Shown here piece after piece: positions 28,824 through 37,084 of a DNA stretch of 64,000 bases. The stretch spans positions 1,736,001 to 1,800,000 of the forward strand of contig NZ_CP102664.1 in NCBI RefSeq assembly GCF_026427355.1, written 5' to 3'. The number at the start of each line of letters is the position of its first letter. Within the stretch, counting starts at the first letter, position 1. A program made the position numbers and the translations under genes. The stretch is from Sphingobium sp. JS3065. Lineage in GTDB: Bacteria; Pseudomonadota; Alphaproteobacteria; Sphingomonadales; Sphingomonadaceae. The notes under the pieces are model-generated. The model ran no database searches. It had not been told where the DNA came from and saw nothing but the letters and a program-made list of their open reading frames with translations.

Positions 28824-30122
28824 GTGGCATCAGCGATCCCATCCTATGGGGAAACCCTTCAGCAACCCCGGCTCGTCGAACAAGGAATCCTCGATGGACC
28901 TCTCCCGCTCGACAAGCTCATTCGAGCCGATCCAAAAGCGCGGCCACGACGATCAATCCTGTCGCACCGTCGCATACTGCTGATCGACAGGTACATTGCC
29001 TCCGGCATCATCGCACCCTTTGCCGCAACAGTGGCGATCATCGTGATGCTGCTGACGCTGGAGAATGTGCCGCGCCTGATCAAGGCGATGGTAGATGTTT
29101 ATGACCCTATCAACCTTTTGGGCCGCTATGTCGTCGCACTGCTTCCTGAATATCTTGGGTTCGGATTGCTCGTAGCTCTTTATCTGTCCGTTGCTTTGGC
29201 TTTACGAAGGTTGGCGCTGCAAGGCGAGCTCGAGATTTTCGCCGCAGCTGGGTTTTCCAATGCTGCGATCCTGAAAGTCCCCATTATTACCGCATTCTGC
29301 GTGGCAGTTTTGATTTTCGGAATACGCGGCTACGCGCAACCCTGGGGCGAACGTCAGCTCGACTCATTAGGTACAGAAATCCAAAGCGGCGACCATGGTC
29401 TGAGAATTCGCCCTGGCACCGTCGTGCATCTCGCCAAGGATGTAGCCCTATCGGTCGATCGGATGGGGATTGCCCCAAATACCTTCTCCGGTGTTTTCGT
29501 ACAAACGGGTACCACCACTGTGGCAGCTGCGTTTGCAACAGCGCAATTTGACTCAGATCATCGGCTTCGACTCATACTAGAGGATGGAACTTTTGTGCGA
29601 TGGAATCGCGGTTCATGGTCAGGCTCCGGTCAGTTCGCTCGGCTCGAACTGCCATTGCCGTTGGGAGCAGCCTTACCACCACGCATCTCGCCTCGCGAAC
29701 AGCTGGATCGCGTGCGGATTGATACGTTGCTGGCCATGACGCGTGGCGAGCCAAGGGTGTCGACGGGCTCCCCAAATGGCGCCATCGCAGCGCTGGCAGC
29801 CAGGATTGCCGGGATGTGCTTTTGTTTCATCGTGCCTTTCCTTGCTTTTGCCCTCGCGATTCCGCCCAAGCGCTCCCGTTCCGCTATTGGGCTCGGCGTA
29901 GGACTTGTTTTGCTGGTCGTTTTCATCCGGATGAGCGCGGCCGTCGAGGCCGTCTACGCGTCGAACGCAATATCTTTTTTTGCTCTACTTCTGGCGGGTT
30001 GGGCTGTAGCTGCCTGGCTGCTAATGCGTATTACGACCGCCGGTGGCCTGGGGGTGATCGAATCACATCTGATCAAATGCATATCTCGACCGATAGCATC
30101 GCTTGGACGCCGATACCGCTAG
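28824..30122 (+). CDS. LptF/LptG (YjgP/YjgQ)-family permease
   Basis: A 432-residue inner-membrane protein of the LptF/G family. TM1 region is LLIDRYIASGIIAPFAATVA, then the coupling region RLALQGELEIFAAAGFS. A periplasmic jellyroll (about 190-290) and three C-terminal TM helices follow. LptF/G with LptB move LPS out of the inner membrane. This copy is alone, without an ATPase or partner permease, so it may be an accessory paralogue dedicated to another lipid. About 45 residues precede TM1, unusual for LptF; the GTG start at 28824 is poorly supported and the true start may be further in. Confidence 0.82.
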   Translation: MASAIPSYGETLQQPRLVEQGILDGPLPLDKLIRADPKARPRRSILSHRRILLIDRYIASGIIAPFAATVAIIVMLLTLENVPRLIKAMVDVYDPINLLGRYVVALLPEYLGFGLLVALYLSVALALRRLALQGELEIFAAAGFSNAAILKVPIITAFCVAVLIFGIRGYAQPWGERQLDSLGTEIQSGDHGLRIRPGTVVHLAKDVALSVDRMGIAPNTFSGVFVQTGTTTVAAAFATAQFDSDHRLRLILEDGTFVRWNRGSWSGSGQFARLELPLPLGAALPPRISPREQLDRVRIDTLLAMTRGEPRVSTGSPNGAIAALAARIAGMCFCFIVPFLAFALAIPPKRSRSAIGLGVGLVLLVVFIRMSAAVEAVYASNAISFFALLLAGWAVAAWLLMRITTAGGLGVIESHLIKCISRPIASLGRRYR

Positions 30123-30168
30123 ACTCGATGCCTTTTCGCTCGGTGTGAGCGGCTGTGCTCGGGACAGT

Positions 30169-31425
30169 CTATATCTGTGTCGATGCAATTTTGAGAATTG
30201 CTCTGGCGGCCCGCTGCGCTGATGGCTCGGCAGCAAGATCAAACGTATATCCGAACAGTTGTTCCTGGATGGGGCGGTATAGCACGTCATGATCCCGAAT
30301 TGCCTGATCCAATGCAGCGTCCAGCCGATCGATGGTTTCGATCACCGGACCGGCCTGCCAATGAGCGAAGTTAGGATCTTCCTCCCATGCACAGCGATGG
30401 GCATTTATAAATACACAAGGTCGAGGCTTTTTGAGGAATTCGTACACTTGGCTGCTTACGTCCCCCAAATAAATGTCTGCCATTCTAACATAGCTCATGT
30501 CAGTTGATGCAACCGATCCGGTATCAATATGAAAATGGGCCGCTTCACGGTATCTGGGAGCTATAGATCCTGTTCGCGCTACCCTTAGCTTATCAATTGT
30601 CACCGTGACGGCACGCTGGAACAACATCATGTGCGGCGCAAAAATGAGATTGTACCGATCACTGTTGAGAAAATGCTCAAGTACGCGAGCCCCCATCCCG
30701 AACCATGACGAGAGATGCGGCGAGACATGCGGGTTGTAGAGAACGGTTGGTTTGCCATTGGATTGCATCGGCAGAGGAACCGCGTCACCTGGGCAGGCAT
30801 CAAATTTTGGGTAGCCGGTTATCGTCAATCGCGCCGGATCCACACCGGCATCTCGAACCAAACGATCGCGTATTTTTGGGCCTGCGGCCAGTATGTGGTC
30901 AAATAGGGCCGCCTTGCGACCAAAACCAATCGCACGGTCACCTGCTCCATGATCGGCAAGGACCATGAGCGGGCGATCCAGGCCATACCGGGTTTTGAGC
31001 AGCAAAGAAGTCCGTTCGCTTACAACAAGAATGTCTAACGAGCGAAAAAACTCGAGGTTGTCGCGATAAATAAGAATCTTGTGCGCTGGCAACGCTTTGC
31101 CAAATATGGTGACCAATGAACGCGACACAGCCGACGTCATGTTCAGGTCGACGAGCGTAATCCGGTCCAAAAGCGATCCAGCCAATCGCACGATTTCCTG
31201 CCGCATCGTGGCGTTAGTCGATGCGATGATAACCTCAAAAGCGCCGTCCTGCGCTGCCAATGCAAGGGCAATCGGGAGGCTGTGGGCGATCTGGTGTATC
31301 TGATCATGGTTGAACAAAAAACCGATCCGCCTCGATCGACCAGCGACGCGGGCTGCCCCTCGTTTGCTTGTCGCTCCCGGTTCCAGACCAGCGACGACGA
31401 GGGATGTCTGGTCTGGTTTGTTCAT
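30169..31425 (-). CDS. CDP-glycerol glycerophosphotransferase-like protein
   Basis: A 418-residue GT-B-like protein similar to CDP-glycerol:poly(glycerophosphate) glycerophosphotransferases (TagB/TagF group). Supporting segments are RIGFLFNHDQIHQIAHSLPI, PLMVLADHGAGDRAIGF, TVLYNPHVSPHLSSW, MSYVRMADIYLGDVSSQVYE and KKPRPCVFINAHRCAW, with the conserved DVSS/PCVF near the C-terminus. It lacks the long N-terminal membrane region of TagF. Start at ATG 31425 after GGCGGG. In a Gram-negative it would add glycerol-phosphate-like units to a surface glycan or lipid. It converges with the LptF-like gene and diverges from the HAD gene. Confidence 0.7.
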   Translation of the reverse strand: MNKPDQTSLVVAGLEPGATSKRGAARVAGRSRRIGFLFNHDQIHQIAHSLPIALALAAQDGAFEVIIASTNATMRQEIVRLAGSLLDRITLVDLNMTSAVSRSLVTIFGKALPAHKILIYRDNLEFFRSLDILVVSERTSLLLKTRYGLDRPLMVLADHGAGDRAIGFGRKAALFDHILAAGPKIRDRLVRDAGVDPARLTITGYPKFDACPGDAVPLPMQSNGKPTVLYNPHVSPHLSSWFGMGARVLEHFLNSDRYNLIFAPHMMLFQRAVTVTIDKLRVARTGSIAPRYREAAHFHIDTGSVASTDMSYVRMADIYLGDVSSQVYEFLKKPRPCVFINAHRCAWEEDPNFAHWQAGPVIETIDRLDAALDQAIRDHDVLYRPIQEQLFGYTFDLAAEPSAQRAARAILKIASTQI

Positions 31426-31581
31426 TATCCCGCCCTTCCCAGCTAGGACGGCAGCGATCCGACAATGTTGCACCTCCAGCTGTTCGCAGAGACAATTTCA
31501 TGGGCACAGGAGGTGCGACTCTCGACCAGTCGTGCCGTCCTAGAGCTGCCTCATGCGCCAGGGGACAACAGGGCAGACCAA

Positions 31582-32343
31582 ATGCAGAACTCATTGTCGC
31601 CGAAAACCAGTAGATGCTCTCCCTTAGCCCCTGAGCAGGCGCGAGGGAGGCTGCCAGAGCTTAGGACTGACAGTCGAATCCGGCTGTCGATATTCGATCT
31701 CGACCGGACGCTGACGCGCAAACCAACCTACACCGCCTTTCTCATATTCGCCGCCCTGCGACTTGCTCCATGGCGGCTATTGCTAGCACCTGCGGTCATC
31801 GCCTGCATGCTCGCCTATCTTGCGGGTCTGATCACCAGACGTCGCGTGAAGGAACTGGAACAAGCGCTGCTGCTTGGTCGCTCCACACCAGGCCCCGCAA
31901 TCACGGCCTTGGCAGAGCGTTTTGCGAGCAAAATCTGCCGGAACGGGATTTACCCATCCGGAATGGCACAAATCGATCAGGAGCGTGCGGACGGTCGAAG
32001 AGTGATTATGGCAACCGCCGCCAATAGCGTGTATCTTGATGCGATCGCGGCAAAGCTGGGTATTGACGAGGTCGTAGGAACCCGGTCTTCCTGGCACGAC
32101 GATCACCTCATCGCAAAGATCGACGGCGAGAACTGCTATGGCAGCGCCAAGCGCGACATGCTCGCGGCCTATCTTGAAACCAACCGCCTCTCGCGTGGTA
32201 AGACCGACATTCGCTTCTATTCAGACCACATATCAGATCGACCGACATTCGAGTGGGCGGACGAGCAGGTCGCCGTGAACCCTTCACCCAAATTGCGAGA
32301 ACTGGCATCACGTCGCAGTTGGTCGATCATCTTATGGGAATGA
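31582..32343 (+). CDS. HAD-superfamily phosphatase (HAD-IB, PSPase-like)
   Basis: A 253-residue HAD hydrolase. The nucleophile motif is SIFDLDRTLT with Asp39 and Asp41. A hydrophobic pair of helices lies at about 53-85 (AFLIFAALRLAPWRLLLAPA), motif II region is VIMATAANSVYLDAIA, and the acidic motif is YSDHISDRPTFEWADEQVAV. HAD-IB members with this cap dephosphorylate small or lipid phosphates. Start ATG 31582 is preferred over longer frames that overlap the divergent gene's 5' end. Its stop overlaps the next glycosyltransferase start, suggesting a shared pathway. Confidence 0.82.
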   Translation: MQNSLSPKTSRCSPLAPEQARGRLPELRTDSRIRLSIFDLDRTLTRKPTYTAFLIFAALRLAPWRLLLAPAVIACMLAYLAGLITRRRVKELEQALLLGRSTPGPAITALAERFASKICRNGIYPSGMAQIDQERADGRRVIMATAANSVYLDAIAAKLGIDEVVGTRSSWHDDHLIAKIDGENCYGSAKRDMLAAYLETNRLSRGKTDIRFYSDHISDRPTFEWADEQVAVNPSPKLRELASRRSWSIILWE

Positions 32344-33524
32344 GATTTGCGCCGCCGCCGACGACTACCCCGCACCTCCCGGGGCGAAGGAAGGTAGTCC
32401 TATTCGCCTATATGTTGAGCCAAGGCGGCACCGACCGGGTGACCGCCCTGCTGGCGCGCGGTTACGCCGATGCGGGATTCGACGTCGAGCTGCTGGTCCT
32501 ATGTCGGGGTGGTACCGCACAATCGCTGCTTTCAGACATGCTTGGTCCGGCGGTTTCCGTTCGCTTTATCAGTCAGCAATCGACTTGGCGGACATTTGAC
32601 CTGCTAAGGTTGATGCCTGCACTCGTCCGAGCGCTTCGTGCGGCGGAACCGGACGTTCTTATTTCGACAGCCAACAATACAGCCTGGATTTGCACAGCGG
32701 CCCGAAAGTTTGCGCAAATTGAAAAGGCAAAACTGGTTCTAAAAACGACCAATCCCGTTGTCGGCTCGCGTCATCGTGGACCGGTCCGAAAATTGCGCCT
32801 CTGGGGCTATGGGAAAGCCTTTTCCTGCGCGAGCGCCATATGGACATTGAGCGAGGCAGAAACGACGATGTTGAAAGCTGCCTATCCTCAGGCAGCGCGC
32901 CGTGTCCGAACCGTGATCAATCCCTATGTAACTGATGCTATGCTGGCACCAGACGGCTCGAGCGCCTCTGCCACCGCACCTCCTCTAATCCTGGGTATCG
33001 GTCGCCTGACGAGGCAGAAGCGCTTCGATCTTCTGATCCGCGCCTTCGCGCGTGTACAACGGACTGATGCGCGGCTGATCATATTGGGTGACGGCTCAGA
33101 CCGAAAGAGATTGGAGCAACTGGTCAGGTCGCTTGGCCTCACAGCTCGCGTTACCCTCCCAGGATATGTGTCCGACGTCGCTGGATGGCTCAAGCGCGCG
33201 AACCTGTTCATTCTGCCGTCTCGCTATGAAGGCTTACCGGCCGTGGCCTTAGAAGCCATGGCAGCCAACTGCCCGGTCCTAAGCACAGATTGCTTTGCGT
33301 CCGCGCGCGCATTGCTGCGCATGGCACCTGGCTGCGGCATCATCGAAAAGGCCGATCCGTTAAATCTTGCCCAGTTGATAGACAGCAGGCTGGAGGGCGA
33401 AAGGCCCACGACATTGCGGGCGATAGCGCAGGGTCACTCTGTTACGGGGGGGATTGCCGACCATGTGAAGGCCCTTTGCGCGTTGTGGGAGGGGGAGGGC
33501 GCTTGCCGGCCCGATGCACGATAG
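32340..33524 (+). CDS. Glycosyltransferase family 4
   Basis: A 394-residue GT-B enzyme. N-terminal VVLFAYMLSQGGTDRVTALL is the acceptor-domain Gly-loop. The C-terminal domain shows LGIGRLTRQKRFDLLIRAF, ILGDGSDRKRLEQLVRSLG and PSRYEGLPAVALEAMAAN (EX7E). It overlaps the HAD gene as ATGA (ATG 32334 six bases earlier is also possible). Very similar in motif layout to the enzyme at 12694, so the two ends of this envelope region probably act on related substrates. The flippase gene follows 82 bp later. Confidence 0.87.
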   Translation: MRFAPPPTTTPHLPGRRKVVLFAYMLSQGGTDRVTALLARGYADAGFDVELLVLCRGGTAQSLLSDMLGPAVSVRFISQQSTWRTFDLLRLMPALVRALRAAEPDVLISTANNTAWICTAARKFAQIEKAKLVLKTTNPVVGSRHRGPVRKLRLWGYGKAFSCASAIWTLSEAETTMLKAAYPQAARRVRTVINPYVTDAMLAPDGSSASATAPPLILGIGRLTRQKRFDLLIRAFARVQRTDARLIILGDGSDRKRLEQLVRSLGLTARVTLPGYVSDVAGWLKRANLFILPSRYEGLPAVALEAMAANCPVLSTDCFASARALLRMAPGCGIIEKADPLNLAQLIDSRLEGERPTTLRAIAQGHSVTGGIADHVKALCALWEGEGACRPDAR

Positions 33525-33606
33525 TGTCGCTGCTCAGGGCTCGTTATTGTGAGCATCGCTTTAGCCGGTCAGGCTGCCTCTCAATACGGATTGGACCGAC
33601 CCTCCC

Positions 33607-34953
33607 GTGACTTATGGCAGTAATCTCTTGCGCCGCTTACGACACCCAGAGTCTGACACGCATCGCGATGGCGCATGGCACGGCATTTTACGCAATACTG
33701 GTTGGTTGCTCGCCGGAAAGATTGTGGGGGCAGTTCTGAGCCTTATCTATCTTGGACTGGCAACGCGCTCGCTTGGCCCAACCGCCTTTGGCCAGTTTGT
33801 CGTGATTCTCGGGACGGGCCAGGCGATCGCCACTATTGTCAGCTTCGAATCCTGGCAGTTGCTCATTCGGTACGGAATGGGCTTCCTTCGTGCCGGGCAG
33901 TCCGATGCGCTGGGGCGCCTGGTAGCTTTTTGTACCATATTGGATTTCGCAGGTGCCATAATCGGCGCAGGCCTGGCTGTTGCCGGCGTAGCGCTTCTTG
34001 GACCCTGGTTCGGCTGGTCGAGCGGAACGCAAACCCAAGCGTTGATCTTCTGTTTCGTCCTACTCGTTTCTTTCCGTTCCGCCGCCACCGGCGTGTTGCG
34101 TCTTCACGACCGCTTTGGGGCGGCCGCTCTTGCCGAGACAGTGACGCCTGTGGTCCGTCTGATAGGCGCATTGCTGGTGATAAGCACGGGCGCCTCCGTC
34201 ACGGGATTGTTGATCGCGTGGGCGGTGGCTGAATTGGTAACGGCCATAGCCCATTGGGCGCTTGCATTCCGCGTGCTGCAACCTCAGCGAGAATGGTGGA
34301 ATTGGCGAGGTTTGGTAGCCGTACCCAAAGAGTGTCCCGGTCTCTGGCGATATGCTGCCATCACCAATGCGGGGTCAACGCTGGGGCTCGTCGGCAAGCA
34401 GTTCGCGGTATTGCTCGTCGGCGCCTCCGTCAGTCCTGCTGCAGCGGGTGGTTACAGGATCGCTCATCAGCTCGGCCAGGCTCTCGCGAATATCTCAGAC
34501 ATGCTCTCGCGTGCGACATTCTCAGAGATCATGCGCGCGCGCGCCGGTCACACAGCAGCCGAACTTGCGCGGCTGTTCCGAAGCGCTTCGCTGCTTGCGC
34601 TGATTACCGCAGCTATCATGATCGCAATGTTGCTGCTGCTCGGCCGCCCAACGCTCGCGTTATTGGCCGGTGCGCCCTATGCCCCGGTCTATCCGTTGGT
34701 GCTGATTCTGGGTACGGCAGCAGCGCTGGACGCGGGAAGTGTTAGCTTTGAGCCTGCCCTTCTCGCAACGGGTCGAGTGTGGCTGGCGCTCCGCCTTCGC
34801 CTTGTATCAACGGCATTTTTATTTGGTGCCCTCTTCCTGTTTCTCGACAAGATGGGAACGATTGGCGCAGCGTTCGCGACGGTTACAGCCTCCCTGCTCG
34901 CACTCATCATGCTTGGTACAGCCGCTTGGCGCGCTGTTCATCAACCGCGATGA
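33607..34953 (+). CDS. Wzx-like polysaccharide flippase (MVF/MOP superfamily)
   Basis: A 448-residue membrane protein with about 12-14 hydrophobic helices. It opens NTGWLLAGKIVGAVLSLIYL then GLATRSLGPTAFGQFVVILG, the signature of Wzx/RfbX-type O-unit or exopolysaccharide flippases. Start GTG 33607. It would turn a lipid-linked oligosaccharide assembled by the local glycosyltransferases across the inner membrane. No Wzy polymerase or Wzz chain-length regulator is visible in the window, so either a short glycan is made or polymerisation genes are elsewhere. Confidence 0.85.
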   Translation: MTYGSNLLRRLRHPESDTHRDGAWHGILRNTGWLLAGKIVGAVLSLIYLGLATRSLGPTAFGQFVVILGTGQAIATIVSFESWQLLIRYGMGFLRAGQSDALGRLVAFCTILDFAGAIIGAGLAVAGVALLGPWFGWSSGTQTQALIFCFVLLVSFRSAATGVLRLHDRFGAAALAETVTPVVRLIGALLVISTGASVTGLLIAWAVAELVTAIAHWALAFRVLQPQREWWNWRGLVAVPKECPGLWRYAAITNAGSTLGLVGKQFAVLLVGASVSPAAAGGYRIAHQLGQALANISDMLSRATFSEIMRARAGHTAAELARLFRSASLLALITAAIMIAMLLLLGRPTLALLAGAPYAPVYPLVLILGTAAALDAGSVSFEPALLATGRVWLALRLRLVSTAFLFGALFLFLDKMGTIGAAFATVTASLLALIMLGTAAWRAVHQPR

Positions 34954-35021
34954 CGCTGCCGGTTGAGCGGGCAGTGCCGCTATTACCCCCGGACCGGTTC
35001 ATCAAATGACGCGCACCGACG

Positions 35022-35036
35022 TTGGGGTTTTGTATA
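35022..35036 (+). promoter_or_regulatory. Shared 15-bp upstream element, copy 1 (before PAP2)
   Basis: TTGGGGTTTTGTATA, identical to the copy at 36033-36047, lies 61 bp before the PAP2 start. The end TGTATAAC resembles an extended -10. Flanks also partly agree (GCGC upstream, CC-rich downstream). Probably a shared promoter or operator, perhaps for the response regulator at 42957. Confidence 0.6.
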
Positions 35037-35097
35037 ACCTCTCCAATTTTCCTCCAACCACTTCATGCTAAACTGATTGGCAAATTGAGCGAGAATC

Positions 35098-35838
35098 ATG
35101 GTTCCCCAAATATTTGCGCATATCTTCACGCGCCACCGCATAGACAGCCGCATCTTGATGGTATTTCTCGTCACAGCTGTAGGAGCGCTTATATTCCTTC
35201 GTCTCGGATCGGAAGTCCGGGAGGGCGATAACTTCGCGCTGGACAGGCTAATCCTGCGCGCGCTGCGCGGAGCAAACAATTCTGCTGTCCCGATCGGTCC
35301 AGCTTGGTTGCAGGGAGCCATGATCGATATCACCGCTTTGGGAGGTGTGACGGTTCTGACTCTGCTGACCGCACTCACCGCTGGGTATTTGCTGGCCTCA
35401 GGGAAAACGAAAACGGCAATTTTTGTGACCATCGCCATCACAAGCGGGGCGATTTTGAGCAACATTCTGAAGTTTGGCTATGCTCGGCCCCGACCTGATC
35501 TGGTCGCACATCTGGTCGATGTGCACAGCCTGAGTTTTCCAAGCGGCCATGCGATGAACTCGGCGATAACGTATCTTACGCTTGGCGCACTCCTCTCACG
35601 CGCGGAAGGCAGCCGCAGCATGCGGATTTTCCTCATGGGCGTTGCCATCCTTCTCACCCTGACGATCGGTTTCTCGCGCGTATATCTGGGCGTGCACTGG
35701 CCAAGCGATGTTGTAGCAGGGTGGTGTGTCGGCGCCAGTTGGGCCGCACTTTGTTCGCTGGTTGCTCGGAGCCTGCAGCGGGGCCACAAAATCGACGAGC
35801 CCGGGTCAATCTCAGCCGTGCCTCCCAATCAGACATAA
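35098..35838 (+). CDS. PAP2-family membrane phosphatase
   Basis: A 246-residue type 2 phosphatidic-acid phosphatase with about five to six TM helices. All three catalytic motifs are present: KFGYARPRP (KX6RP), FPSGHAMNSA (PSGH) and SRVYLGVHWPSDVVAG (SRX5HX3D). It could dephosphorylate phosphatidate, undecaprenyl pyrophosphate or another lipid phosphate on the periplasmic side, recycling the carrier used by the flippase. Its upstream region carries the element it shares with the RND adaptor gene at 36092, suggesting control together with the efflux system instead of, or in addition to, the glycan genes. Confidence 0.9.
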   Translation: MVPQIFAHIFTRHRIDSRILMVFLVTAVGALIFLRLGSEVREGDNFALDRLILRALRGANNSAVPIGPAWLQGAMIDITALGGVTVLTLLTALTAGYLLASGKTKTAIFVTIAITSGAILSNILKFGYARPRPDLVAHLVDVHSLSFPSGHAMNSAITYLTLGALLSRAEGSRSMRIFLMGVAILLTLTIGFSRVYLGVHWPSDVVAGWCVGASWAALCSLVARSLQRGHKIDEPGSISAVPPNQT

Positions 35839-36032
35839 GCCTAACGCCAGACTGGATGGACTTCCCTGAAAAGAGAGGACGATTTCATGACGTCCAGATA
35901 ATCCAATCTACCAATACCGCGTTGGGGTCCAAAAAATTTATAAATCCCGTTAAAGCAATGCGATAGCTGTTCAATGGCTCCCTGGCTGTCCCCCATGATG
36001 TTCGTGGGTGTCGAAGGTGGCGCGCCTCAACA

Positions 36033-36047
36033 TTGGGGTTTTGTATA
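36033..36047 (+). promoter_or_regulatory. Shared 15-bp upstream element, copy 2 (before RND adaptor)
   Basis: TTGGGGTTTTGTATA, identical to 35022-35036, lies 44 bp before the adaptor ATG and heads the efflux/two-component operon. The 253-bp stretch 35839-36091 around it holds no gene. Confidence 0.6.
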
Positions 36048-36091
36048 GCGCCGCCAAGCTCGCCCCAATCGCGTTATCTTAAGGAAGCGCG

Positions 36092-37084
36092 ATGAACCGC
36101 GTCCTACACATCGCCCTGCTACTGCCCATCACCCTGCTTCAGGGTTGTAAGAGCGAACCTGCGGCGAAGCCAGCAGTGTCGGCCAAGGCTGAAGCCGTTG
36201 CCCATGAGGCCGACCTCCTGAAACTTAGGCTAACGCCCCAAGCCCAACAGCGACTTGGCATTCGCGTCGTGCGAATCGAGGACGGCAGCGCGGAGCGAAT
36301 GCGCGAGACGAGCGGCGAAATCGTCGTGCCGCCATCAGGCGCGGGCGGCGTCCCTACGGGCTCGACCAGCAACATTGCCCAGATCGGCGCCAGCCAGGCA
36401 GCAGCCGATGGTGAGGTTGCTCGAACCCAGGCACTCGTTCGTCTCGCGCGCATCGCCCTCGCCAGAGCCGATGCGCTGGTCCGGGAAGAAGCGGGCAGCG
36501 TGCGCGCCCGCGATGAAGCAGCGGCGGGATTAGCGACGGCACGCGCCGTGGCAGATGCCGCTCAGGCGCAGCGACGATTGCTAGGGCCATCCGTCGGCGC
36601 GATGGGCAATCAGTCAACCCTGTGGGTCCGCGTACCTGTCTTCGGAACCGATGTTGGCGGCGTCGAGCGTGGACGCGCCGCGACTGTCCGGCCCTTGGGC
36701 GACGCTATCGCTTCGCCGCGCAGCGCGCGCGCCGTTCAGGCTCCACCCTCAGCAAATGCAACGGCGGGCACCGTTGATCTGTTCTTCGCGCTCGACAATC
36801 GTGACCGCACCTATCGTGTCGGACAGCGGGTGGCTGTCGCTCTACCGCTTGGCGGAACGGACGCCGGGCTATCCGTACCGACCGGGGCGATAGTCCGCGA
36901 TATATATGGCGGTGAGTGGGTCTACCGGCGCACCGCGCCCAACAGTTATGTCCGCCAGCGTATCGAGGTTGCGAGCGTTACGGGTGACGTCGCCTTGCTG
37001 TCACGCGGCCTTCAGCGCGGCGCCGACATCGTCACGGACGGCGCGGCCGAATTGTTCGGCACCGAGTTCGGGACGCCGCACTGA
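36092..37084 (+). CDS. RND efflux periplasmic adaptor (membrane fusion protein)
   Basis: A 330-residue lipoprotein adaptor (lipobox LLQGC, Cys19). It is short compared with CzcB/CusB. A helical hairpin ([20 protein letters not shown] and [20 protein letters not shown]) and a C-terminal domain ([32 protein letters not shown]) are visible. The last base of its stop is the first of the pump ATG. It belongs to a five-gene unit: adaptor, pump, outer-membrane factor, response regulator, sensor kinase. It joins the inner-membrane pump to the channel that the insertion at 40371 has broken. Confidence 0.88.
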   Translation: MNRVLHIALLLPITLLQGCKSEPAAKPAVSAKAEAVAHEADLLKLRLTPQAQQRLGIRVVRIEDGSAERMRETSGEIVVPPSGAGGVPTGSTSNIAQIGASQAAADGEVARTQALVRLARIALARADALVREEAGSVRARDEAAAGLATARAVADAAQAQRRLLGPSVGAMGNQSTLWVRVPVFGTDVGGVERGRAATVRPLGDAIASPRSARAVQAPPSANATAGTVDLFFALDNRDRTYRVGQRVAVALPLGGTDAGLSVPTGAIVRDIYGGEWVYRRTAPNSYVRQRIEVASVTGDVALLSRGLQRGADIVTDGAAELFGTEFGTPH

